DNA of 64,000 nt, taken from Leptospira kanakyensis (lineage in GTDB: Bacteria; Spirochaetota; Leptospiria; Leptospirales; Leptospiraceae). Below the pieces are notes generated by a model. That model ran no database searches. It saw only the letters and a list, made by a program, of their open reading frames with translations, and was not told where the DNA came from. Position 1 is the first letter of the stretch; each line of letters begins with the position of its first letter. The position numbers and the translations under genes are program-made. Below, piece after piece: positions 56,225-64,000 of the stretch. The DNA is taken from positions 946,757 to 1,010,756 of the forward strand of contig NZ_RQFG01000019.1 of NCBI RefSeq assembly GCF_004769235.1, in the 5' to 3' direction.

Positions 56225-57757
56225 CTAACGGATGAATCTAGAAAAAATAGCGTTGGTAGCCCCATTACCATAAGGAATTGGTGATTCTGCTATCACTCGA
56301 TTGCTACTTCCGTAACTACTAAAAGAGCCATCACAATGCTGAACACTTGCCGCTTTAAAGTTTTCTTTTCCTGAAATACGGTAGTCTTCTCGTAAGGAGA
56401 TTGGATCAAACTCTGATGTAATTCCTGTTTGGCTTCCCACACTCCCAGAGATTAAAACTTTTCCATTTGATAATACTATCGAGTCCGATATGATCACACT
56501 TTCACCTGGATTATAAACAAATGAGGAGTTTAAAAGATTCCCCGATCCATCTAACCTATAGAAAATGGTCGAATCAATCCCGGTACCAGGATGTAGTTGC
56601 CCTGTGCTCGGAGCTGAATCGCTATACATAGCAGAAGTCAAAATATTCTGGTTAGAAAATGCTACAACGGATGGCGCAATATCATCAACAACATCGTTAG
56701 TACCACCTAAATACCGATGCCATTGGTAATTGAATTCTGAATCCAATTTCATTACTATATTGCCAATATAACCAGGAAACGAATTTTTTCCATTTGGATA
56801 TTCGCTATTGATATCCTCTGAATTTAATGCTACAATATAAAACCCTTGACCATTGGGTATTTCTACAATACGGAGGGGCCTTGAATTGGCAACAGATGGA
56901 ACAAAGGGAATATACTTTGTGAAAATGGCTATACCCGAATAACTTATTTTTTGGATATACCAATCATTACCTGTATTTGTTCCTATCACAGAACCGGGGC
57001 TAACAATCGCTCCAGTAGAAAATCCAACAATATAAAATCCCGTGGAGTCAGTAGCTTCAATCATATCGGAAACAATCGCTGAATCAGAGTTAGTTCCATC
57101 ATTAAAATACCGAGTCCAGGAGAATTCGTTATTCACATTTAATTTTGTGATAAAAGAATTGGATCCCGTACCTGAATGAGGTACCACAGGGGAGGGCAGT
57201 GATATTGTCGATGTGGCTCCGTATACATAAACTCCATCATTTTCCTTATAACGAACTCCATTAGGACGATCAGACCTTTGCCCTAAATAAGAAATCCAAA
57301 CTCTTTGCCCTGAAGCTGAAAATTTAGTTAGTAAAAAATTTGTAGTAGAACCAACCGCTCCTTGGAAGCCAATCCCACCAGATCCAAATTGATTCGAAGA
57401 AAAGGCTAATCCATATAAATTGTAAGACTGATCGACCCGAAAGGACAAACCACTAGTATAACTTCCGGAACTGGTTACTTCGCCAATAAAACTATCCCAA
57501 GGCCCCGGAGGAGGCGAACAGGAATTACAAGGGGCTTTCCCTAAAGCACAAAGAAGAACGGCTGTTTCAAAATATGCTTTGGAACTCGGATCAGAAGGAT
57601 TATTCAATGCTACTGGTTTACAAGTAAAACATAAGGATAAAATAAACAAACTAACATACAATACTGACAAGAACTTAGGGAAAAATAAATTTGTAGTACT
57701 TTTAATTATAATTTGGTAATTTACTTTTTTTCCTAACATTAAATCCATTTTAAACAT
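56225..57757 (-). CDS. Repeat lipoprotein (SBBP-like beta-propeller) with shared leader
   Basis: 510 residues if the first ATG (57757) is used; ATG 57748 or 57739 would shorten it slightly. The signal ends LCFTC; the mature start CKPVALNNPSDPSSKAYFET matches the leader found at 51147 and 53928. The remainder has repeats with WISYLGQRSDRPNGV, FSWTRYFNDGTNSD, YQWHRYLGGTNDVVDD preceded by STTNFLLTKFSASGQ, NSFITKLNVNNE, GNIVMKLDSEFN: the GYxxSxFITK-type pattern of SBBP repeats. Likely a cell-surface propeller. An additional CNSCSPPP motif follows the leader. Function unknown. Confidence 0.75.
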   Translation of the reverse strand: MFKMDLMLGKKVNYQIIIKSTTNLFFPKFLSVLYVSLFILSLCFTCKPVALNNPSDPSSKAYFETAVLLCALGKAPCNSCSPPPGPWDSFIGEVTSSGSYTSGLSFRVDQSYNLYGLAFSSNQFGSGGIGFQGAVGSTTNFLLTKFSASGQRVWISYLGQRSDRPNGVRYKENDGVYVYGATSTISLPSPVVPHSGTGSNSFITKLNVNNEFSWTRYFNDGTNSDSAIVSDMIEATDSTGFYIVGFSTGAIVSPGSVIGTNTGNDWYIQKISYSGIAIFTKYIPFVPSVANSRPLRIVEIPNGQGFYIVALNSEDINSEYPNGKNSFPGYIGNIVMKLDSEFNYQWHRYLGGTNDVVDDIAPSVVAFSNQNILTSAMYSDSAPSTGQLHPGTGIDSTIFYRLDGSGNLLNSSFVYNPGESVIISDSIVLSNGKVLISGSVGSQTGITSEFDPISLREDYRISGKENFKAASVQHCDGSFSSYGSSNRVIAESPIPYGNGATNAIFSRFIR

Positions 57758-57841
57758 TTGAAATTTATTTCAATAAATTAATTCCCAAAGATTATATCGA
57801 TATGGCAGATCTTAAATAATTTCTACTGATTTTGATTTGAC

Positions 57842-58561
57842 ATGGTTAAAATGATCACCCTATATTTACCTGAAATGTACCTACGAATCGGATTTCTTTT
57901 CATCTTTTTAGTAAGTTTCCAATCCCCTCTTCTTCCTTGTGAACCATTTGACCCAGTTTCTCTCAAACCCACTGATGCATCCAGAGAAGATAAGGATTTT
58001 TTCTCCTTCAAACAAAAATTGGAAAAGGCAATCCAAGAAAAAAACATCAAGTTCATTGAATCAGTCATTGATCCACAAATCTCTTTTGATTTCTCTGAAG
58101 ATGGTATGGGAAAATCCAATTTTCTAAAACATTGGAAACTAAAACAAAATCCGAAAAACCCCGAATTCTGGAACGAACTTTCCCAAACCGTCAATTTAGG
58201 TTTTACATTTAAAGATCAAATATGGTCGGCTCCATTTCTATTCAATCAAACACCAGAATCCATTGATCAATACTCATATTCACTCATCACAGGCAGTGTA
58301 GTGAATGTCCGTGACAAACCATCCACAAAAGGAAAAATACTCACACAACTTAGCTGGGAATTTGTAAAAAACGAATACGATGAGACAAATCCTAAACCAA
58401 GTTCGAAGGAACCATGTAACTTCAAAAAAGTTTGTATTTCGGACGGACAAATCGGATATATTTGCGAACAATATTTACGAAGCCCTCTAGGTTATAGAGT
58501 TGGATTTTCAAAGAAAAAGAACTCTTGGTCTATGATATTTTTTGTTGAAGGCGGAGACTAA
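57842..58561 (+). CDS. Exported protein with SH3-like domain
   Basis: 239 residues with an N-terminal hydrophobic signal (about residues 14-30, ending SPLLPCEPF; Cys could be a lipobox LLPC). The middle (residues 45-125) is helical. The last ~95 residues (ITGSVVNVRDKPSTKGKILTQLSWEFV ... QIGYICEQYLRSPLGYR) form an SH3_3-type bacterial domain with the NVRDKPSTKGKIL motif, often a peptidoglycan or peptide binder. The first 30 bp overlap no neighbour; the gene is divergent from 57757, sharing an 84-bp AT-rich region. Function unknown. Confidence 0.75.
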   Translation: MVKMITLYLPEMYLRIGFLFIFLVSFQSPLLPCEPFDPVSLKPTDASREDKDFFSFKQKLEKAIQEKNIKFIESVIDPQISFDFSEDGMGKSNFLKHWKLKQNPKNPEFWNELSQTVNLGFTFKDQIWSAPFLFNQTPESIDQYSYSLITGSVVNVRDKPSTKGKILTQLSWEFVKNEYDETNPKPSSKEPCNFKKVCISDGQIGYICEQYLRSPLGYRVGFSKKKNSWSMIFFVEGGD

Positions 58562-58582
58562 AATATTTTTAAATTGCAAACA

Positions 58583-58626
58583 AAAGGCGGGATCTGATTC
58601 ATTTCAATCACTAAGATCCCCGCTTT
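58583..58626 (+). terminator. Imperfect hairpin after the SH3 gene
   Basis: AAAGGCGGGATCT and AGATCCCCGCTTT form a 13-bp stem with two central mismatches, 22 bp past the SH3 stop. No T-run follows on the plus strand, so efficiency is uncertain. The rest of 58627-58963 is AT-rich and holds nothing I can name. Confidence 0.5.
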
Positions 58627-58963
58627 CACTAATCTATCATTCTAATCCAACTCTTTAAAATAACTCCTTCTCATTTTCATTTTCAGATTTTCACCTGTGA
58701 TTCGTTAGCCGAACAAAAGACATTTCCGACAGATCTTAAACCACCAAATGAGCATCATAAATTAACAGTTCAAAATTAGAAGAATCTTTGTGTTAAATTT
58801 TGATTTCAATTCAGTGAAAAAGAAATTAAATTTTCAAAAATTAAAGTCATCTATATCCATCGCAAAGAATCACGGTAAATCATTCTAAAAATGATTTGGG
58901 TTGATTTTAAAATATAAATTTAAACTTTGTGATAAATTCTGCTATTTACAGACAATCAAATCT

Positions 58964-60010
58964 ATGAATCAATTAACCGCATGGTCCAAATCAATCCAAT
59001 TTATACTTGGGCTACAGAGCCAGGACGAATCCCTTTCCGATACCAAAGAAATCTTAATTCCAATCCGTAACGGTAGTTTACGAACAGATTGTTACATTCC
59101 AAAATCAAAATCTCTCGGGACGATTATTACAATCAATGGGTTGGCTCCTTTGGGGAACAGAGACCCCAGGTTTATCATTGTCAATAAAAGCCTACAAAAG
59201 ATTGGTTATACGGTCGTTAGCCCTTTTTATGATGAAATTTGTGATTATAAAATCTCCCTTCGAAATATCGAAGATATCAAAGACTCAATTTTATTTATCT
59301 CAAAACAAAAGGAAATTTCGCCTTCAGGAAAAGTTTCTATTTTTTCCCCTTCCTTTTCCGGATCACTCAGTCTGATTGCAGCCAGTGATAAACAAATCGC
59401 AGACAGGATTAATTGTATTTGTACAATTGGAGCTTATGCAAAAGTCGATGATATCATCGGAAACTTATTTGCTAACCAAAACTTAGATGAATATGGTCGG
59501 ATGATTCTTTTACTTAACTTTCTCCCAATTTCCATTGGAAAAAATGAAAGTCTTTTTAAGGCCATCAAATTGACTATCTTAGATAATTATTACAAATCCA
59601 ATGATCTTTATTTAAAACCTCATTATCAAAAAATGAAAAATACAGATCGATTGTTTTTTGATCAGCTAAAAAATGATCCAGAATTTAGAATCAAACATTG
59701 GAATGTAGTGCTAAAAAAAGGTGGGAAAAATCGTGAATTACTAACGGCATTATCGGTTACAAACCATATCTCCAATTTAAAATTACCAATTTTATTGATT
59801 CACGGTTTAAAAGATGATGTAGTGCCTGCAAACGAGTCTGTCATATTACATAAAAAGTTAATCACACAAGGTGTAAATAGTAAACTATGCGTGACCACTC
59901 TCATCTCCCATGGGGATACTGGATTTAATCTAATGACCTTATTGGAACTTCCGAAATTGATTTCATCTTTTTCTTTCTTTTTTGCAAAGGCCTTTGATCA
60001 GAAAAAATAA
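58964..60010 (+). CDS. Alpha/beta hydrolase
   Basis: About 348 residues from the ATG at 58964 (a TTG at 58901 gives a longer but unlikely reading). The alpha/beta hydrolase fold shows TIITINGLAPLGNRDPRF (oxyanion segment), SIFSPSFSGSLSLIAA with the likely nucleophile Ser in S-x-S-x-G form, GLKDDVVPANES with the acid Asp, and the catalytic His in LISHGDTGF. No signal peptide, so cytoplasmic. Class cannot be told (esterase, lipase or peptidase). No close partner; 55 bp separate it from the convergent metallo-hydrolase gene. Confidence 0.8.
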   Translation: MNQLTAWSKSIQFILGLQSQDESLSDTKEILIPIRNGSLRTDCYIPKSKSLGTIITINGLAPLGNRDPRFIIVNKSLQKIGYTVVSPFYDEICDYKISLRNIEDIKDSILFISKQKEISPSGKVSIFSPSFSGSLSLIAASDKQIADRINCICTIGAYAKVDDIIGNLFANQNLDEYGRMILLLNFLPISIGKNESLFKAIKLTILDNYYKSNDLYLKPHYQKMKNTDRLFFDQLKNDPEFRIKHWNVVLKKGGKNRELLTALSVTNHISNLKLPILLIHGLKDDVVPANESVILHKKLITQGVNSKLCVTTLISHGDTGFNLMTLLELPKLISSFSFFFAKAFDQKK

Positions 60011-60065
60011 ATCCCATACCAAACAAAGTTATGCAGTCAACAGACACGAATTTGAAATTGGTTCA

Positions 60066-61007
60066 CTACCTCTTTCCGGAAATTTGAATTCGTTCTTGGT
60101 GACCAGGATATACAAATTTAAGTTGGTTTGTGTTTTCCAAACGTTTTAAAAAATCCAAACTTTTTTGATTGAGTTTATGATCAGAAGTAAAAGCTCCTGG
60201 TGTCACTCCTTCTTTCCAACCCCATTGCGTATGGCAAGAATCTCCTAATACCAAATGAGCCCCATCTTTGGCTGGAATGAAAAATGCTAAACTTCCTGGT
60301 GTATGGCCCGGAACAGAAATCACATAAAAACTTTCATCGCCAAAAAAATCCAAAACGGCAATCTCACTCGGTTCTTTACCAAAATCGAGTTGGAATAAAT
60401 TTGGATTTTCTCCTAACAAACGATTGGTGGATCCTTGGACAAATAAATTTATGAATTGTTTTTTTGTAACCTCACCTGGACCCACATAAAAAGGCACAGA
60501 CCTATCCAACTCGGAAGCGCCGAGGGCATGATCTAAATGCAAATGAGTGAAAAAAATACCCTTTACATCAATTTTATTTTTACTCAAATAATCTTTGGTT
60601 GTTTCATAGATTTTTAGTTTAGAAAAATGCATTTGGGATTCTACGATGGAATTGATTGGCAATTCATCTTTACCTTTGGTAAAACTTTCACCCACTCCTG
60701 AATCAATTAGAAATGTTCCGTATTTTGGGTGTTTGATGAGATAAAAATAAATCGAAATAGGTTCTAAACGATCTTTTAAACCAGCTGCTTTTGCTTTGGG
60801 ATTCTCCAAATCTAAAAGTCCAGCAAGTGAGGTTTCCCAATCTGCCGCTTTGATTACTTGGAATTCAATCCAGGTTTTGGGTTTGGGAGCACGAGGAATT
60901 TCATCTGTTACCTTCTCTACTAAAAATGGTTTCACTTGATGAGAGGTTACCTGGCAAGTTAGGTTCAGAAAAATTAGAAACAATGTGAATACTAGGTGTT
61001 GGAACAA
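60066..61007 (-). CDS. Metallo-beta-lactamase-fold lipoprotein hydrolase
   Basis: 313 residues. The signal ends FLNLTC (lipobox), so it is a lipoprotein. The MBL metal motif is FFTHLHLDHALGASE (H-x-H-x-D-H); further ligands are in ISVPGHTPGSLAFF, VLGDSCHTQ and VYPGHQERI. The layout resembles the lactonase/glyoxalase II-like group that hydrolyses lactones or thioesters. An outer-membrane tether suggests that it acts on a periplasmic or external compound, possibly an acyl-lactone signal; substrate unknown. It is convergent with the alpha/beta hydrolase gene. Confidence 0.85.
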   Translation of the reverse strand: MFQHLVFTLFLIFLNLTCQVTSHQVKPFLVEKVTDEIPRAPKPKTWIEFQVIKAADWETSLAGLLDLENPKAKAAGLKDRLEPISIYFYLIKHPKYGTFLIDSGVGESFTKGKDELPINSIVESQMHFSKLKIYETTKDYLSKNKIDVKGIFFTHLHLDHALGASELDRSVPFYVGPGEVTKKQFINLFVQGSTNRLLGENPNLFQLDFGKEPSEIAVLDFFGDESFYVISVPGHTPGSLAFFIPAKDGAHLVLGDSCHTQWGWKEGVTPGAFTSDHKLNQKSLDFLKRLENTNQLKFVYPGHQERIQISGKR

Positions 61008-61153
61008 AATGCACCTCCATCAGGCAAAATCCCATTTTAAAAATTCCCAATAGAATGATCCAGAGAAAATCTAAGGTAGGATCTATGACAAACGCAGTAA
61101 AAGTTGCTGGAACCGTATCGGTTATAGAATGATCTAGAAGAAATTCCAAAAAG

Positions 61154-61180
61154 AAAAACCCCGCCGAAGGCGAGGTTTTT
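61154..61180. terminator. Bidirectional terminator
   Basis: A 12-position stem (AAAAACCcCGCC/GGCGaGGTTTTT, one C/A mismatch, loop GAA) with T-runs on both strands. On the minus strand it serves the barrel gene at 61240; on the plus strand it could end a short transcript from 61008-61153. Confidence 0.85.
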
Positions 61181-61239
61181 TAAATTCCTATGTGAAAACG
61201 TTTTGTTTCCGACTCACAAAGGGGATATGTTAAACAATT

Positions 61240-62364
61240 CTAAAATCTGTAAGAAACTTCAAACCCAATCTGTCTGCGAATGTCTTTGTTCTCAGGAAAC
61301 GGGCCAAATCCTGGCTGACTTCCCAGTATAAAAGGTAAAAAATTGATACTGTTTGATGTTCCGCCATTGAATAGTGTTAAGATATTTCCGGCTTCTTTTA
61401 CCTTGCTATCTACCACTCGGTGGGTCGCTTCCGTATGTGAATAATTTAATCCAAAACTAACATTTTCAGAAATATTGAATCTGTATCCAATACTGATTCG
61501 ACTTCCAACTAACTCTGAATCCACTTTTCCTTTGATTTTATTTTCAAAAGGAAACGCAATTGTAGGTGTAAGCACTAACAATGAAGAAATTTTATTTTCG
61601 TAATTTCCGCTATTGGCAACACTTTTTAGATATTCATATCCTAGACTGATGTTATGTCCTTCTGCAATTTTTAAGTTATATCCTAAACCTAAGATGGCAT
61701 TTAGATAAGCTTCATTATAAGTAAGTTTTTCAATGGAACTTGCTCCTGCACCACTTGAAAAAACTGTTGATGATCCTGATGAAGAAGTAGTAGTTGTGAC
61801 CGAATTAGTAAAATAGTATGGAGATTTTGATTTCACTTCGTTTCCATAAATTTCCCCACCAAGTCTGAGTGCTAAACCTTCTAAGAATTTATTCCCAGAA
61901 TCATGAAATATATAAATATTCTCAGCAAGTTTGATATTTGCAGTTTGCAGACGGTTAGAAGTAAATTCACTAGCGACAAAACTTTCAGATCCAATTGTCA
62001 TTGCGGAAGAACCTGAACCAAGTCGAGCAGTTGAGTTACTGTAATCAGCGGAAAAAATAGAATCTGAAAACAAGGTAGCAAATGAAATACCAAAATCGGT
62101 TCCCAGAAGACCACTGTGGCGAGCGTTGATTCCAAATTCAACTCCCTTCCCTTTAAACTTATTGGTGGCTGGAATACTCAAACTTGTGGTTCCACCTACC
62201 AAACGATTGAAGATCAAAGAATTTTGCATCGTCAATCCGTTCTTCAATGTAGCGGAATCCACTGTTAGGTCAACACCACGAAGGTAAATTACCTTTTCTT
62301 TACCTACTTCCGCATATATCGCAATATTTGTTATCAACAATACAAATAATATTAACTTTTTCAT
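61240..62364 (-). CDS. Outer-membrane beta-barrel protein
   Basis: 374 residues. Signal peptide MKKLILFVLLITNIAIYAEV (cut near residue 18). The mature protein is made of alternating hydrophobic strands (KGVEFGINARHSGLLGTDFGISFATLFS, YNEAYLNAILGLGYNLKIAEGHNISLGYEYLKS, GSRISIGYRFNISENVSFGLNYSHTEATHRV), and ends VSYRF with the C-terminal Phe needed for BAM recognition. It looks like an OmpP1/FadL-like or general OM protein, but no named family is clear. It has Ser/Gly-rich loops (TTTSSSGSSTVFSSG). A good terminator follows 60 bp downstream. Nothing adjacent gives a role. Confidence 0.75.
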   Translation of the reverse strand: MKKLILFVLLITNIAIYAEVGKEKVIYLRGVDLTVDSATLKNGLTMQNSLIFNRLVGGTTSLSIPATNKFKGKGVEFGINARHSGLLGTDFGISFATLFSDSIFSADYSNSTARLGSGSSAMTIGSESFVASEFTSNRLQTANIKLAENIYIFHDSGNKFLEGLALRLGGEIYGNEVKSKSPYYFTNSVTTTTSSSGSSTVFSSGAGASSIEKLTYNEAYLNAILGLGYNLKIAEGHNISLGYEYLKSVANSGNYENKISSLLVLTPTIAFPFENKIKGKVDSELVGSRISIGYRFNISENVSFGLNYSHTEATHRVVDSKVKEAGNILTLFNGGTSNSINFLPFILGSQPGFGPFPENKDIRRQIGFEVSYRF

Positions 62365-62993
62365 ATATTCTAATTACCCGTTCATTTTTATGCAAAGGAT
62401 TCACTGACGTTAACAATTGTCAAATGAATTAAGCCTAACAAAGATAAATTATAAAAATTTAACGACACATAACCCCAAAAAAAACAACAATTGTTTGGTA
62501 GTTTTTAGTGTTCTAATTCTAACACAAATACCAAAACGAAAAGAATAGAGATCTTCAAACCAGCTCTGTAAGTCGCAAAAAGCGAACTGAATCAAAATAA
62601 AATCGGGAAATTTGGCAATTTCGTTTTCAATTGGTTAGGATGTGTTATGGGGGGAATACGCACTTCCCACGAGCCACTCCCCTCCACCCTAACTCGGGTG
62701 GGGGATTTTAGATTCACGCCTACATTATGTCTCATGACTCTACCCCCAAAAAAATTCTCCCCATCTTGAGTCACCGAACCTCAAACGTATTGTTTGATCT
62801 TCCCTTATATTCTTAGCTAAACTCTCACAACTTTTTGTTTCATTATTTGTGAAATTTGCGGGAATATTTGATCGCCTCTAGGCCAATGGACTTCGTATGA
62901 TGAGCAATCGGTTGCCATCATGTTTGCAAAAAAAAGAATTGGCTCCATTGATGATGGACCTCTAGAGTCCTTCTAGACCGCAATTTTTTAATT
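62365..62993. other. 629-bp intergenic stretch with structured, GC-rich segments
   Basis: No convincing gene. Seen here: a TTGACA on the minus strand (62418-62423) that may belong to the 61240 promoter; a GAAATT-TGGC-AATTTC dyad (62607-62622); a GC-rich hairpin of nine pairs (62681-62704, CCTCCACCC with GGGTGGGGG) inside an 80-bp GC-rich patch; an imperfect dyad at 62897-62921 (ATGATGaGCAA/TTGCcATCAT); and overlapping TCTAGA dyads at 62956-62977. A 60-codon minus ORF (62592-62774) is probably chance. The segment could be a decayed repeat or a regulatory leader for the gene at 62994. Confidence 0.4.
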
Positions 62994-63842
62994 ATGTATA
63001 GCCAACAGGGCATGGATCCCACTTTATTAGTTTGGAATTGTGCCATTACAATTCTAGTGGTAGCATTTGTTTGTTACCTGGCAAGTTTTCGCCAAACCAT
63101 TCTTTTGCTGTTGGTCATGGCATTTGCACTGTTAGCCGGTATTCAATTCATCTTTGACCCTCATCATAATCTGATTGAAATCTTGAGTTTTATAAAGTTT
63201 ATGCTGCTTCTCCCCTTTGGCTTAGGAGCAGTCCTCACTTTTGCTAGTTTTTCAGAAAACAAACAACAAAGGTTCCTACTTTGGTTTTCTCGATATATTA
63301 ACTTTGCTGTGGTGGCAAATATCTTCGCAATGGTTTTTGCTCCCGGTGGCGACACTTACCGCGGATACTTGAGTCGCGTTGTATGTCTTGTCCTCCTCGT
63401 CTGGTTACTCCAGGAAATGGAAAAAGAAAGATTCCAAACAACTCAGTTTGATCGTGGATATTTTATTTTTCGATCCTCACCATTACAATGGATCTATTGT
63501 CACGCGGCATATCGCATTGCACTCTTATCGCTACCAACATTTGACAGCTTACAATACTTACTCCTTGAACCCTTGAGCCTTGTCGTCATGTTTGTCCTCT
63601 ATCGTTTGCACAAAAAACGTTTTGCTCTCCATTATTATTTTGGATTTGCAGACACACTCGTCGTCACAACTCTAACAGCACTAACACGGTATCCAATTCT
63701 ACCAGCATTCAAAATGGGGGAACCTTTTATCCGACAAAGTCAATGGGATATGATATTTATACCCATTCAACTTACCGTAATCGGCTTTGCTCTGCGGGCT
63801 ATTTTCAAAAATACAGCCAACCCATCTTCTGTTGCGGTATAA
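62994..63842 (+). CDS. Polytopic membrane protein of unknown function
   Basis: 282 residues with about eight hydrophobic segments covering most of the length (LVWNCAITILVVAFVCYLAS, TILLLLVMAFALLAGIQFIF, FMLLLPFGLGAVLTFASF, FAVVANIFAMVFAPGG, VVCLVLLVWLL and others) and short charged loops. No transport or enzymatic motif is recognised. ATG at 62994 lacks a clear ribosome site; M7 (63012) is possible. Preceded by dyads at 62897-62977 that may regulate it. Followed after 45 bp by a minus-strand terminator. Confidence 0.65.
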   Translation: MYSQQGMDPTLLVWNCAITILVVAFVCYLASFRQTILLLLVMAFALLAGIQFIFDPHHNLIEILSFIKFMLLLPFGLGAVLTFASFSENKQQRFLLWFSRYINFAVVANIFAMVFAPGGDTYRGYLSRVVCLVLLVWLLQEMEKERFQTTQFDRGYFIFRSSPLQWIYCHAAYRIALLSLPTFDSLQYLLLEPLSLVVMFVLYRLHKKRFALHYYFGFADTLVVTTLTALTRYPILPAFKMGEPFIRQSQWDMIFIPIQLTVIGFALRAIFKNTANPSSVAV

Positions 63843-63887
63843 AAAACCTAACCCTTGGCCATCGCGCTTCCGTCCTTCTCTGGACAT

Positions 63888-63918
63888 AAAAAAACCCCGC
63901 TTGTTAAGTGCGAGGTTT
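63888..63918 (-). terminator. Rho-independent terminator for a minus-strand gene beyond the right edge
   Basis: Stem AAACCcCGC/GCGaGGTTT (one mismatch) at 63892-63918, followed on the minus strand by seven T. It shares its stem bases with the terminator at 61154. Confidence 0.75.
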
Positions 63919-63955
63919 GAGAATTAACAATGGTTAAAGGTTTAAGTTTAGAGAC

Positions 63956-64000
63956 TTAACTTTTACAATATACAACGTAGCGTGACGACAATTCTAACAA
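63956..64000 (-). CDS. Possible C-terminal end of a gene entering from the right
   Basis: Reading the minus strand from the window edge, one frame is open for 14 codons ending SSRYVVYCKS and a TAA at 63956; the other two frames stop at once or within 12 codons. The strong terminator 38 bp beyond supports a gene end here. Too short to identify; could be chance. Confidence 0.35.
   Translation of the reverse strand: MLELSSRYVVYCKS

Noticed and set aside
62592..62774. 60-codon minus-strand ORF in the structured intergenic region
   Set aside because: Its composition follows the GC-rich hairpin and no export or domain signal is seen; probably chance.
1..64000. CRISPR arrays, tRNA, rRNA, insertion sequences
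   Set aside because: I saw no regular repeat-spacer series, no cloverleaf or ribosomal sequence, and no transposase or long terminal inverted repeats.

Overview
The window looks like a piece of a Leptospira chromosome, probably from the saprophytic (L. biflexa-like) side of the genus. The evidence is the AT-rich sequence, the many lipoproteins with short spirochaete-style lipoboxes (for example LNC, LFLSC, FSFC), a DUF1577-like protein, a vitamin K carboxylase homologue, and the mix of FecA-like receptors with Leptospira-type hypothetical proteins. Genus is an inference from family content; species cannot be read from the sequence. I saw no rRNA, tRNA, CRISPR array, transposase or prophage.

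Layout. 1-14.6 kb, minus strand: carB (cut at the left edge), a membrane phosphotransferase/sulfatase-fold protein, a very large alpha-2-macroglobulin, and three linked proteins of unknown function. 14.7-22.5 kb: a Cys-rich mini-lipoprotein; guaB / LolA-like / rsmE; a DUF1577-like protein; a B12-binding radical SAM protein; an EAL phosphodiesterase. 22.6-24.4 kb: a 54-residue lipoprotein missed by length cut-offs, tmk, and a methyltransferase. 24.4-29.1 kb: a zinc/manganese-type ABC transporter operon with its own outer-membrane barrel and lipoprotein. 29.1-33.5 kb: amidohydrolase, acyl-CoA dehydrogenase, chemotaxis receptor. 33.7-34.9 kb: a CobW-family metal GTPase. 35-42.2 kb: HEAT-repeat lipoprotein, di-haem peroxidase-like protein with an RCC1 lipoprotein, and an SGNH hydrolase with a small partner. 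42.4-50.1 kb: a tightly coupled five-gene operon (imelysin, di-haem protein, second imelysin, gamma-carboxylase homologue, TonB receptor). 50.2-64 kb: hypothetical proteins, three repeat lipoproteins with a shared leader, AraC regulator plus ABM protein, SH3 protein, hydrolases, an outer-membrane protein, a structured non-coding stretch and a membrane protein.

How it works together. Two metal systems stand out. In the first, the same dyad (TGCAA, five bases, TTGCA) sits in front of the metal ABC operon and twice in front of the CobW GTPase. It is a good candidate operator of a zinc regulator and links the two loci into one regulon. In the second, a 37-bp near-perfect palindrome with a Fur-like 7-1-7 core precedes an imelysin/di-haem/TonB operon that also encodes a full-length vitamin K-dependent gamma-carboxylase homologue keeping both key residues. 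A membrane carboxylase-like enzyme built into an iron-type uptake operon is the most unusual feature of the window. The remaining genes are mostly envelope (lipoproteins, barrels, alpha-2-macroglobulin) and housekeeping (carB, guaB, tmk, rsmE).
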